Source: an uncultured Demequina sp. (GTDB lineage: Bacteria > Actinomycetota > Actinomycetes > Actinomycetales > Demequinaceae). Taken from it: a stretch of 5,150 bases of DNA. Positions 1 to 4,118 of the stretch are shown here, piece by piece. Position 1 is the first letter of the stretch, and every line of letters begins with the position of its first letter. Where the stretch lies: positions 1 through 5,150 of the forward strand of contig CALALQ010000347.1 of the NCBI GenBank assembly GCA_937925595.1, given 5' to 3'. Both the position numbers and the translations under genes were made by a program. Below the pieces are notes generated by a model. That model had not been told where the DNA came from. It searched no databases and saw nothing but the letters and a program-made list of their open reading frames with translations.

Positions 1-271
1 TACGGCGCGCCTCTGCGGCTAGGAGGAACGAGTTGGGATCCGCATCGAAGCTGAACACCTGGCCAGGGACGACCTCACGCACCTGCGAGATGGCGTTCGC
101 GAAGACGATCTTCTCGCCGAGTCCGGCGTCGGTTCGATACGCGACGTTCGCCGAGTCGTCAGTGAGGCGCTCGACAGCGACGATCTTCACCGGATCAGGC
201 CCGGCGAGACCGGTAACGACGGCGCCGACTCTGATCACATCGAACAGGAACGTCGATTGCGCGTCAGTCAA
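1..271 (-). CDS. N-terminal fragment of a SNF2/DEAD-like helicase of a DISARM/ARMADA-like anti-phage cluster (runs off left edge)
   Basis: About 90 residues are visible, starting MTDAQSTFLFDVIRVG and reaching the left edge with no stop. The start chosen is TTG at 271-269, six bases after a perfect GGAGG (278-282). The visible part is an N-terminal beta-rich region with the pattern IRVGAVVTGL, then VKIVAVE, then VFSFDADPNSFLLAAEARR near residues 72-90. From memory, this closely matches the N-terminus of large actinobacterial helicases, where a WSFDAD...F.L.SEARRIRLAHLFDP segment precedes the Walker A motif. Those proteins carry SNF2/DEAD and often DUF3883 domains and sit beside DUF1156 methylases and DUF499 ATPases in anti-phage clusters related to DISARM. 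No ATPase motif is inside the window, so the helicase call rests on this N-terminal resemblance. It lies 75 bp after the small HTH gene on the same strand and is probably co-transcribed with it. It could instead be another SNF2-family protein. Confidence 0.68.
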   Translation of the reverse strand, partial: MTDAQSTFLFDVIRVGAVVTGLAGPDPVKIVAVERLTDDSANVAYRTDAGLGEKIVFANAISQVREVVPGQVFSFDADPNSFLLAAEARR

Positions 272-277
272 CGAGAG

Positions 278-282
278 CCTCC
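278..282 (-). promoter_or_regulatory. ribosome binding site deciding the TTG start of the helicase gene
   Basis: The minus strand reads GGAGG, followed by six bases and TTG at 271-269. This canonical Shine-Dalgarno sequence is what supports the non-ATG start. The next in-frame candidate is a GTG about 11 codons later, and it lacks such a site. Confidence 0.65.
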
Positions 283-346
283 TTCTGCACGCTCCCATCG
301 AACGCCCCGCATACGGTAGGCGTAGCCACTGACACTTCGTCGCCGG

Positions 347-544
347 TCACTTGGCGTCGTCCTTGCTCGGCTGCGCCGCCCCGCCGTTGCGTACCCACTC
401 GTCGATCTCGCTGGCCTGGAACTTCCAAAGGCGACCGATCTTGTGCGCGGGCATCCCCTTCTCAGCAATCCACGCGTACACGGTGTCCTTCGTGACGCCG
501 AGATGGATCGCTACGCCGTCAGCAGACATCCAAGGTTCCACCAT
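347..544 (-). CDS. small helix-turn-helix DNA-binding protein (excisionase/AlpA-MerR-like HTH_17 fold), head gene of the defence cluster
   Basis: This 65-aa protein begins MVEPWMSADGVAIHLGVTKD. Residues 7-28 form a winged HTH of the type found in excisionase-family and AlpA/MerR-like proteins: a short helix (SADGVAIHLG), a turn, then the recognition helix KDTVYAWIAEKG. Residues 31-42 (MPAHKIGRLWKF) are the wing, and QASEIDEWVRNGG is the closing helix. The ATG at 544-542 follows an AGGGAG/GGAGG site (553-557) by eight bases. Such stand-alone proteins are usually annotated as excisionases. However, this subtype (MPAHK.GRLWKF.ASE.DEWVR), as I recall it, commonly precedes helicase/methylase anti-phage clusters, and here a helicase gene follows 75 bp downstream on the same strand. 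A transcriptional regulator of the defence operon is therefore more likely than a recombination directionality factor. No integrase is visible in the window to settle the question. Confidence 0.82.
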   Translation of the reverse strand: MVEPWMSADGVAIHLGVTKDTVYAWIAEKGMPAHKIGRLWKFQASEIDEWVRNGGAAQPSKDDAK

Positions 545-552
545 CGGATCTC

Positions 553-557
553 CCTCC
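553..557 (-). promoter_or_regulatory. ribosome binding site of the small HTH gene
   Basis: The minus strand carries GGAGG within GGCGGAGGGAG, eight bases before the ATG. It supports this start for the 65-aa protein. Confidence 0.6.
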
Positions 558-605
558 GCCTCCTGCCCACTCCTCTCACCCTATCGATCTCGGAACAAGC
601 TTGAG

Positions 606-619
606 CCGGGTTTCACCGG
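606..619. repeat. CCGG-N6-CCGG inverted motif in the leader of the HTH gene
   Basis: Two CCGG tetramers at 606-609 and 616-619 are separated by GTTTCA. They lie in the presumed 5' leader of the HTH gene, about 15-25 bp downstream of the proposed transcription start. They could be a short operator or a weak 4-bp stem with a six-base loop. There is no U-run after it, so it does not look like an intrinsic terminator. Confidence 0.25.
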
Positions 620-638
620 TTATTCCTGGTGGAGGTTG

Positions 639-667
639 CTTATAGCGGCATTAGATACCCAAGTCAC
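639..667 (-). promoter_or_regulatory. candidate sigma70-type promoter for the HTH-helicase defence operon
   Basis: On the minus strand a -35-like GTGACT (667-662) is followed by a 17-bp spacer and a -10-like TATAAG (644-639), which matches the consensus at five of six positions. Transcription would start near 632 and give a leader of about 88 nt before the ATG at 544. The -35 and spacer overlap the last codons of the alpha/beta hydrolase gene. The small HTH gene therefore does not depend on read-through from the four-gene operon. The call is by eye only. Confidence 0.45.
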
Positions 668-1817
668 CTAAACAATTGGGAGGCGGAACGTGCGCGGTGA
701 GCCAGGCGATCACTGCGCTCCGCCATCGATCGGGGTCAGAGTTCCACGAAAGCGTATGTCCGGCCTCGAAGGTCTCCAGCGAAACAAGGCCAGGCCGAGC
801 ATCTCGGAGTGCTTGTGAGAGCCGTATCGGTACGGAGTCGTCGTGCGTGCCGTGAAGGATGAGCGTGGGTGCGGTGAGTTCCTCGGCACGAACCGTCCAG
901 TCGAAGCATCGGAGCGGGATGCGGTCGGGCAGGCTAACCATCCGGGCCAGCGGGCGGAGCGTCAGCCACGGGATCGCGAGGCTGCCCGCGGCTGCGGGGA
1001 GTCCGCTGCGGGTGCAGTTCGCCTTGATAACCTCGGTCCAGTCGAGCACGGGCGAGTCGAGCACGAGACCGGCGATGCTGCGTCGATACGACGGGTGGTG
1101 AGCGAGCTGGAGCGCGATGGCCGCGCCCATCGACCATCCGAACAGCACGACCTGTCGGGCTCCGTGCCGCATTGCGTACTCGATAGCTGCTGCGGCGTCC
1201 TCGGCCTCGGTGAAGCCGAGCATTGAGCGACTGTTGCCGACTCCCGGGCCTTCGCCGTCGGCTCGGTAGCTGATGACGAGCGAGGTGTAGCCGCGCTCGG
1301 TCGCGGCGAGCACGCCGCGAAGTGTTCCGGCTCGGACGCTGCCGAGGCCATGTATGTGAATCGCCCACGTCGACTTGGCACCGTCGCCGTCGATGCGCCA
1401 GGCGGGGGCAAGCCCCGCCGGGGTGTCGATGGTGATGTCGTGTGCGTGAAGGCTGGCGTCGTTCGGGGTCGCGTAGTAGATGCCGCTCCAGGAGACGTGA
1501 TCGCCAGCCCTGAGAGTGAGCCCCGATGCCGTGCTCGTCACCCGTCGCGCGATCAGAGTCGGTCCAACGTCGAGCACGTCTTCGGAGAGTTGCGCCCAGC
1601 CTCCGTTCTCGAACCAGAGGTTGTACGCGCCTTCGGCTGCGGTCTGGCGAGTTCGGTCGAGCACGATGAGAGGGCCGTCGCCGTCGCGCTCAACCTCGCG
1701 GACGGTCACGTCGTATCGCCGCGTGCTGGGGGCTGTCAGCCGCCGCGCGATCACCCAGCCGACACCCAACGCGCCTGCCGCAACGAGTCCGGCACCTAGC
1801 GCGACCCGTCGCATCAC
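651..1817 (-). CDS. membrane-anchored alpha/beta hydrolase (serine hydrolase/esterase-like)
   Basis: 388 aa from GTG at 1817-1815; ATG at 1814 is an equally possible start one codon later. Residues 5-25 (VALGAGLVAAGALGVGWVIA) form one hydrophobic segment flanked by arginines, so the protein is probably membrane-anchored with the catalytic part outside. Residues 35-145 are an accessory beta-rich region typical of this actinobacterial family (IVLDRTRQTA, YNLWFENGG). The alpha/beta hydrolase fold follows: oxyanion strand HIHGLG (154-159), nucleophile elbow GWSMG with Ser229, acid Asp326 in HGTHDDSVP, and His354 in EAGHTLSW. The triad is complete, so the enzyme is probably active on an ester, lipid or peptide-like substrate that cannot be named. 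It overlaps the membrane protein gene by four bases (GTGA), which implies coupled translation, and it is the last gene of the regulator/protease operon. No terminator is evident after it. Confidence 0.88.
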   Translation of the reverse strand: MMRRVALGAGLVAAGALGVGWVIARRLTAPSTRRYDVTVREVERDGDGPLIVLDRTRQTAAEGAYNLWFENGGWAQLSEDVLDVGPTLIARRVTSTASGLTLRAGDHVSWSGIYYATPNDASLHAHDITIDTPAGLAPAWRIDGDGAKSTWAIHIHGLGSVRAGTLRGVLAATERGYTSLVISYRADGEGPGVGNSRSMLGFTEAEDAAAAIEYAMRHGARQVVLFGWSMGAAIALQLAHHPSYRRSIAGLVLDSPVLDWTEVIKANCTRSGLPAAAGSLAIPWLTLRPLARMVSLPDRIPLRCFDWTVRAEELTAPTLILHGTHDDSVPIRLSQALRDARPGLVSLETFEAGHTLSWNSDPDRWRSAVIAWLTAHVPPPNCLGDLGI

Positions 1818-2833
1818 GAACTGCCGCCCTGGTCGACCCGGCTTCCTGGCGAAGCGGTGGTCCGTGTCGCTCTCGTGTCGAGTCCGAGGAGGTGGCTCTC
1901 GGCGCGATTCAGCAGGGCGCGCTCGGCTGCGCTGATGTCGAAGGTGACGCGCGGGTCGATCATCGCGTCGCGGATCTCAACGATCTCTCGGTGTAGACGG
2001 CTCTCCAGGTCATCCGCGCTCGCAGCGAGCGGGTCTGCTTGGCTCAGCCCAGGCCGCACGAGGGACGCCCGCTTCCAGAGAGGCTCCAACTGTGTCGCGA
2101 GGCCGACGGTGCGCTTCCGGCGCATGTCGTGCTGTGCGCGGCGGACGGCAGGCTGCGCGGCGAAGCCCGCGCATAGGAAAAGGAACGCGAGTAGGGAGAG
2201 CGGTTCGTAGGCGGGTTGGACGGCGCGCATGAGATCGAGATGTCCTGTGACGTGTGCGACATCCATGATGAGCACGGCCAGGCACAGTGCGCCGCCGAAC
2301 GCCGATCCCAGGCTCAGCAGAGCCGCGGGGAGACGCTGGATGCCGGAGCTTCGCAGATATTGCCGCGCGGCGAGGATCATCATCGTCGTGATGACGAGGA
2401 AGAAGTAGCTGAAGTTGATGATCGAGTAGGCCGCTGCTGCGGGTTGCGCGCCAAGGTCGATCATGAACCGAGTCGTGGTCGTGCCTCGGTCGATGAACAC
2501 GAACGTCGTGGTGATCGCAAGAAGCGAGGTGAGGAGCACCGGGATGCCCACGGCGACCCGCACGAGCCTGGGGCGGTACTCGTCGGCCTTCATTACGCCT
2601 CGACCGAGAAAGAAGATCCCGGTCATCAGCAGCCCATCCGAAACGAGGGTCGTGACGTTCGTCCCGCCAAGAAGTGGATCGGTGGCGAGGTAGATGGCGT
2701 CGACGTTCAGGGTCATCGCGACCGCAATCGTGAAGGAAGCGTAGGTGATGCTTCGATCCGCCCGTTTGCGGCGGAAGATGAGCAGGCTCGCCACGAGCGC
2801 CCACATGAGCGTCGCGACGAGCGCCTGGATCAC
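1814..2833 (-). CDS. seven-helix membrane protein, MAB_1171c family putative transporter (DUF6545-like C-terminus)
   Basis: 339 aa from GTG at 2833-2831, eight bases after GGAG (2842-2845). Seven hydrophobic segments are visible at roughly residues 1-20, 32-51, 62-81, 92-114, 134-156, 169-190 and 208-227. A soluble, presumably cytoplasmic tail of about 110 residues follows. The tail carries LEPLWKRA (249-256) and DDLESRLHREIVEIRDA (274-290). This matches my recollection of the L..LW..L and RL.RR..EIRD.. signatures of the MAB_1171c/DUF6545 family in mycobacteria and streptomycetes. Family members are named putative transporters without a known substrate, and in the arrangements I recall they neighbour XRE and ImmA-like genes, as here. 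Both ends overlap neighbours by four bases (GTGA): with the metallopeptidase upstream and the hydrolase downstream. A membrane sensor or effector partner of the protease is as plausible as a transporter. Confidence 0.78.
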   Translation of the reverse strand: MIQALVATLMWALVASLLIFRRKRADRSITYASFTIAVAMTLNVDAIYLATDPLLGGTNVTTLVSDGLLMTGIFFLGRGVMKADEYRPRLVRVAVGIPVLLTSLLAITTTFVFIDRGTTTTRFMIDLGAQPAAAAYSIINFSYFFLVITTMMILAARQYLRSSGIQRLPAALLSLGSAFGGALCLAVLIMDVAHVTGHLDLMRAVQPAYEPLSLLAFLFLCAGFAAQPAVRRAQHDMRRKRTVGLATQLEPLWKRASLVRPGLSQADPLAASADDLESRLHREIVEIRDAMIDPRVTFDISAAERALLNRAESHLLGLDTRATRTTASPGSRVDQGGSS

Positions 2834-3294
2834 CCGAAAATCTCCGAGTAGCGGGACTCGGCGAACACCGATCCTCGGATGCCCGCGGCCAGCCGATCTG
2901 CGAGCGACTCGGCGGCGATCTCCGTCTCACTGTCAATGTCCTGTCGCTTGAGCAGGCGTCCGCGCGTGTGAGGAGGGATGTTGGGCAGCAAGACGTCCCC
3001 GGCTGTGCAATCGTCGCCCTCCGTGTGACCGAGGATCATGTGGGCCAACTCGTGTAGGACGAACTGCTGGCGGTGCAGTGCAGAGTCGCTGCGTGCGTGG
3101 AGCACGAAGTCCTCGGTGTCGGTGACCAGCCAGAGCGCACAGATGCCGTCGCGGGTGTCGAGGTCGGCGAGTTCGACGACGCGGAGCCTACGATGGCGTC
3201 GTTCCTGTATGGCCTGGAGAAGGTGCGCAAGCGTGAATCTGCTGCCGAGCCGCAGATCGGAGACGGCGGCCGTTACGGTCTCTTCGGTGTTCAC
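2830..3294 (-). CDS. ImmA/IrrE-like zinc metallopeptidase (gluzincin-type HExxH)
   Basis: 154 aa from GTG at 3294-3292. This start lies five bases after AGGGGG (3300-3305) and is preferred over an in-frame TTG at 3318 that would add eight residues. The zinc motif HELAH occupies residues 81-85 in FVLHELAHMILGH. A glutamate-rich stretch ETEIAAESLADRLA (about residues 123-136) lies where the third metal ligand of ImmA-type peptidases is expected. Family members cleave a partner XRE repressor (ImmA with ImmR in ICEBs1, IrrE with DdrO in Deinococcus) or act as toxin-like partners. The XRE gene directly upstream is the obvious candidate partner. Its stop codon overlaps the start of the membrane protein gene (GTGA). 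The N-terminal HTH sometimes fused to this peptidase is absent. Substrate and activity are inferred. Confidence 0.86.
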   Translation of the reverse strand: MNTEETVTAAVSDLRLGSRFTLAHLLQAIQERRHRRLRVVELADLDTRDGICALWLVTDTEDFVLHARSDSALHRQQFVLHELAHMILGHTEGDDCTAGDVLLPNIPPHTRGRLLKRQDIDSETEIAAESLADRLAAGIRGSVFAESRYSEIFG

Positions 3295-3299
3295 GTTTA

Positions 3300-3305
3300 C
3301 CCCCT
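3300..3305 (-). promoter_or_regulatory. ribosome binding site deciding the GTG start of the metallopeptidase
   Basis: AGGGGG on the minus strand, five bases before GTG at 3294-3292. The alternative TTG at 3318 has no comparable purine run before it. Confidence 0.5.
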
Positions 3306-3309
3306 CTCG

Positions 3310-3332
3310 GCCGAGCAACTACTGGCCTCGGC
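3310..3332 (-). repeat. inverted repeat (6-bp stem, 11-nt loop) between the XRE and metallopeptidase genes
   Basis: GCCGAG (3310-3315) and CTCGGC (3327-3332) are perfect complements around an 11-nt loop. They lie in the 58-bp gap between the regulator stop codon and the peptidase start, just upstream of the peptidase ribosome binding site. In mRNA they could form a small hairpin that tunes translation or stability. There is no T-tract, so a terminator is unlikely. Confidence 0.35.
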
Positions 3333-3352
3333 TCCGTGGTGCGCGACACCCG

Positions 3353-3784
3353 TCAGTGCTCGGGTGTTCGCATCATTTCCTCGTCCAGGAACTTGCTGAT
3401 GGCTTGGAGCGCCTTCGGCGAGATGTCGCCGAGTGTGCGAGCAGCGTAGGACTTCACCTTTGCTGCACGCATCGAACGCACGAGGTCGAGCTGGGCGGAG
3501 ACCTTCTCCGGGGTTGCCACGCCGCTCTCCCCCGCAAGAAAGGCAGCATCAACGTCGAAGAAGTCCGCGAGTCCCTCGAAGATTGCGGTGTCTTGGACGT
3601 ATCGGTGGCCGTTGACCATGTACGTCCATCGTGATCGAGACAGGCTGATGCCACGTTGTCTCAGATACTCCGCGATCTGCGAGTAGGTCGGTTCGGAGCC
3701 GGACTCGGCGACAGCGACATCCATCAGAAGTCGCAGGCGTTTGGCGAGGTCGTCAGCCGCAGCCTGACTTTCGTCTTCAGTCAT
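3353..3784 (-). CDS. XRE-type helix-turn-helix transcriptional regulator (EspR/ParH-like architecture)
   Basis: 143 aa from ATG at 3784-3782, preceded by a G-run (AAAGGGGGG) nine bases upstream. Residues 33-60 (TYSQIAEYLRQRG, then SRSRWTYMVNG) fit an XRE-type HTH. Helices around TAIFEGLADFFDVDAAFL (66-83) are the usual scaffold after the HTH. Residues 96-135 (SAQLDLVRSMRAAKVKSYA, then LSP-like ISPKALQAISKFLDEE) resemble the C-terminal dimerisation part of actinobacterial regulators such as mycobacterial EspR and the proteins annotated as regulator components beside ImmA-like genes. It is the first gene of the four-gene minus-strand operon, directly behind the array of palindromes at 3850-3954. 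It is the best candidate to bind them and repress its own promoter. The peptidase encoded next may inactivate it. Operator binding and cleavage are inferred. Confidence 0.85.
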   Translation of the reverse strand: MTEDESQAAADDLAKRLRLLMDVAVAESGSEPTYSQIAEYLRQRGISLSRSRWTYMVNGHRYVQDTAIFEGLADFFDVDAAFLAGESGVATPEKVSAQLDLVRSMRAAKVKSYAARTLGDISPKALQAISKFLDEEMMRTPEH

Positions 3785-3849
3785 CGTCGCTGACCCCCCT
3801 TTCCCTTCGGGAGGGCCAAGGCATCGACGTAGCTCAGGCCCAAGGGTAG

Positions 3850-3863
3850 TTGTGCATGCTCAA
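3850..3863. promoter_or_regulatory. operator site 1 (TTGTGCATGCTCAA)
   Basis: One base differs from the 14-bp palindrome TTGAGCATGCTCAA. It overlaps the downstream end of the proposed -10 box and covers the expected transcription start (about 3854-3856) of the regulator operon. This is a classical position for repression. It is the exact reverse complement of site 2. Confidence 0.8.
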
Positions 3864-3890
3864 TCTACCCGTTGAGCATGCACAAATCAA
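3862..3890 (-). promoter_or_regulatory. sigma70-type promoter of the XRE-ImmA-DUF6545-hydrolase operon
   Basis: On the minus strand -35 TTGATT (3890-3885), a 17-bp spacer and -10 TAGATT (3867-3862) each match consensus at four of six positions, with ideal spacing. Transcription would begin near 3855, giving a leader of about 70 nt before the ATG at 3784. Operator site 2 occupies the spacer, site 1 the start point and site 3 lies directly upstream of the -35, so a bound regulator would block the polymerase. Confidence 0.65.
3872..3885. promoter_or_regulatory. operator site 2 (TTGAGCATGCACAA)
   Basis: A 14-bp near-palindrome, identical to site 1 on the opposite strand, with its centre exactly 22 bp from that of site 1. 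It lies between the -35 and -10 boxes of the regulator promoter. With site 1 it forms a perfect 14-bp inverted repeat around an 8-bp spacer. Confidence 0.8.
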
Positions 3891-3893
3891 CCG

Positions 3894-3907
3894 TTGCGCA
3901 TGCTCAA
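3894..3907. promoter_or_regulatory. operator site 3 (TTGCGCATGCTCAA)
   Basis: One base from the perfect palindrome, with its centre exactly 22 bp from site 2. It lies just upstream of the minus-strand -35 box and overlaps the possible -35 (TTGCGC) of a plus-strand promoter, so one bound regulator could influence both directions. Confidence 0.8.
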
Positions 3908-3923
3908 CATGCGGTGTTAGAAC
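3894..3923 (+). promoter_or_regulatory. weak candidate promoter for the plus-strand primase operon
   Basis: TTGCGC (3894-3899), an 18-bp spacer and TAGAAC (3918-3923) match consensus at about three and four of six positions. Transcription would start near 3930 and operator site 4 would then sit in the early transcribed region. No better plus-strand candidate is seen before the primase start, but the match is modest. Confidence 0.3.
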
Positions 3924-3940
3924 GGAATCTCGGGAGAGTT

Positions 3941-3954
3941 TTGAGCATGCTCAA
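3941..3954. promoter_or_regulatory. operator site 4 (perfect palindrome TTGAGCATGCTCAA)
   Basis: This is the only copy with full 14-bp dyad symmetry. Its centre is 47 bp from that of site 3, on the side of the primase genes. It may be the highest-affinity site, acting on the plus-strand promoter or as a distal site for looping with sites 1-3. Confidence 0.8.
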
Positions 3955-4105
3955 CGCGGCTTCCCGGTGAGCGGGAGGAGACGCCGATTCCATGAGCACA
4001 GCGCGACCCCGCAGCCTGACTGCGTTGCCCATCGGACGGCGACCGTCTCTTGGGAACCCCGGCGCACCTGATCGACAAGAGCCCCACGGTTCACGACCAG
4101 GCCAG

Positions 4106-4111
4106 AGGAGG
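4106..4111 (+). promoter_or_regulatory. ribosome binding site deciding the primase start
   Basis: AGGAGG (within AGAGGAGG) sits seven bases before ATG at 4119. It selects this start over an in-frame TTG at 4050 that would add 23 residues of unconserved-looking sequence. Confidence 0.75.
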
Positions 4112-4118
4112 TGCCGAG

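Larger units (their letters stand above)
3785..4118. promoter_or_regulatory. divergent control region between the regulator operon and the primase operon
   Basis: This 334-bp stretch has no convincing gene. Bases 3785-3849 would be the mRNA leader of the regulator gene. It contains GGGCC/GGCCC arms (3813-3817, 3837-3841) and CCCT/AGGG arms (3803-3806, 3812-3815) able to form mutually exclusive small stems. Bases 3850-3954 hold four palindromic operators and the promoters. Bases 3955-4118 are the primase leader, with a GGAGGAG (3974-3980) eleven bases before an ATG at 3992. That frame simply runs on across the primase as an overlapping shadow, so a leader peptide there is unproven. Confidence 0.7.

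Noticed and set aside
33..332. Plus-strand open frame at the left edge
   Set aside because: It lies opposite the helicase start, whose minus-strand frame has a strong ribosome binding site and a recognisable N-terminal signature.
347..544. Excisionase (Xis) of an integrated element as the primary call
   Set aside because: The fold fits, but no integrase or att site is visible and the downstream helicase plus the subtype point to a defence-cluster regulator. It is kept only as an alternative.
606..619. Intrinsic terminator after the hydrolase gene
   Set aside because: The stem is only four base pairs and no T-run follows on the minus strand.
2216..2851. Plus-strand open frame opposite the membrane protein gene
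   Set aside because: Antisense of hydrophobic codons, giving an Asp/Glu/Arg/His-rich product; no ribosome binding site or motif.
2010..2936. Minus-strand open frame overlapping the membrane protein and metallopeptidase genes
   Set aside because: It overlaps two well-supported genes in a different frame and has the Arg/Pro/His-rich composition of a frame shadow.
3038..3634. Plus-strand open frame opposite the peptidase and regulator genes
   Set aside because: Cys/Ser/Arg-rich shadow spanning two real genes and their gap; no family resemblance.
3850..3954. CRISPR array or plasmid iterons
   Set aside because: The repeats are 14-bp palindromes with very short, unequal spacing and overlap a promoter; they are too short for CRISPR repeats. 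Iterons are usually direct and non-palindromic, though a replication role was considered because a primase is near.
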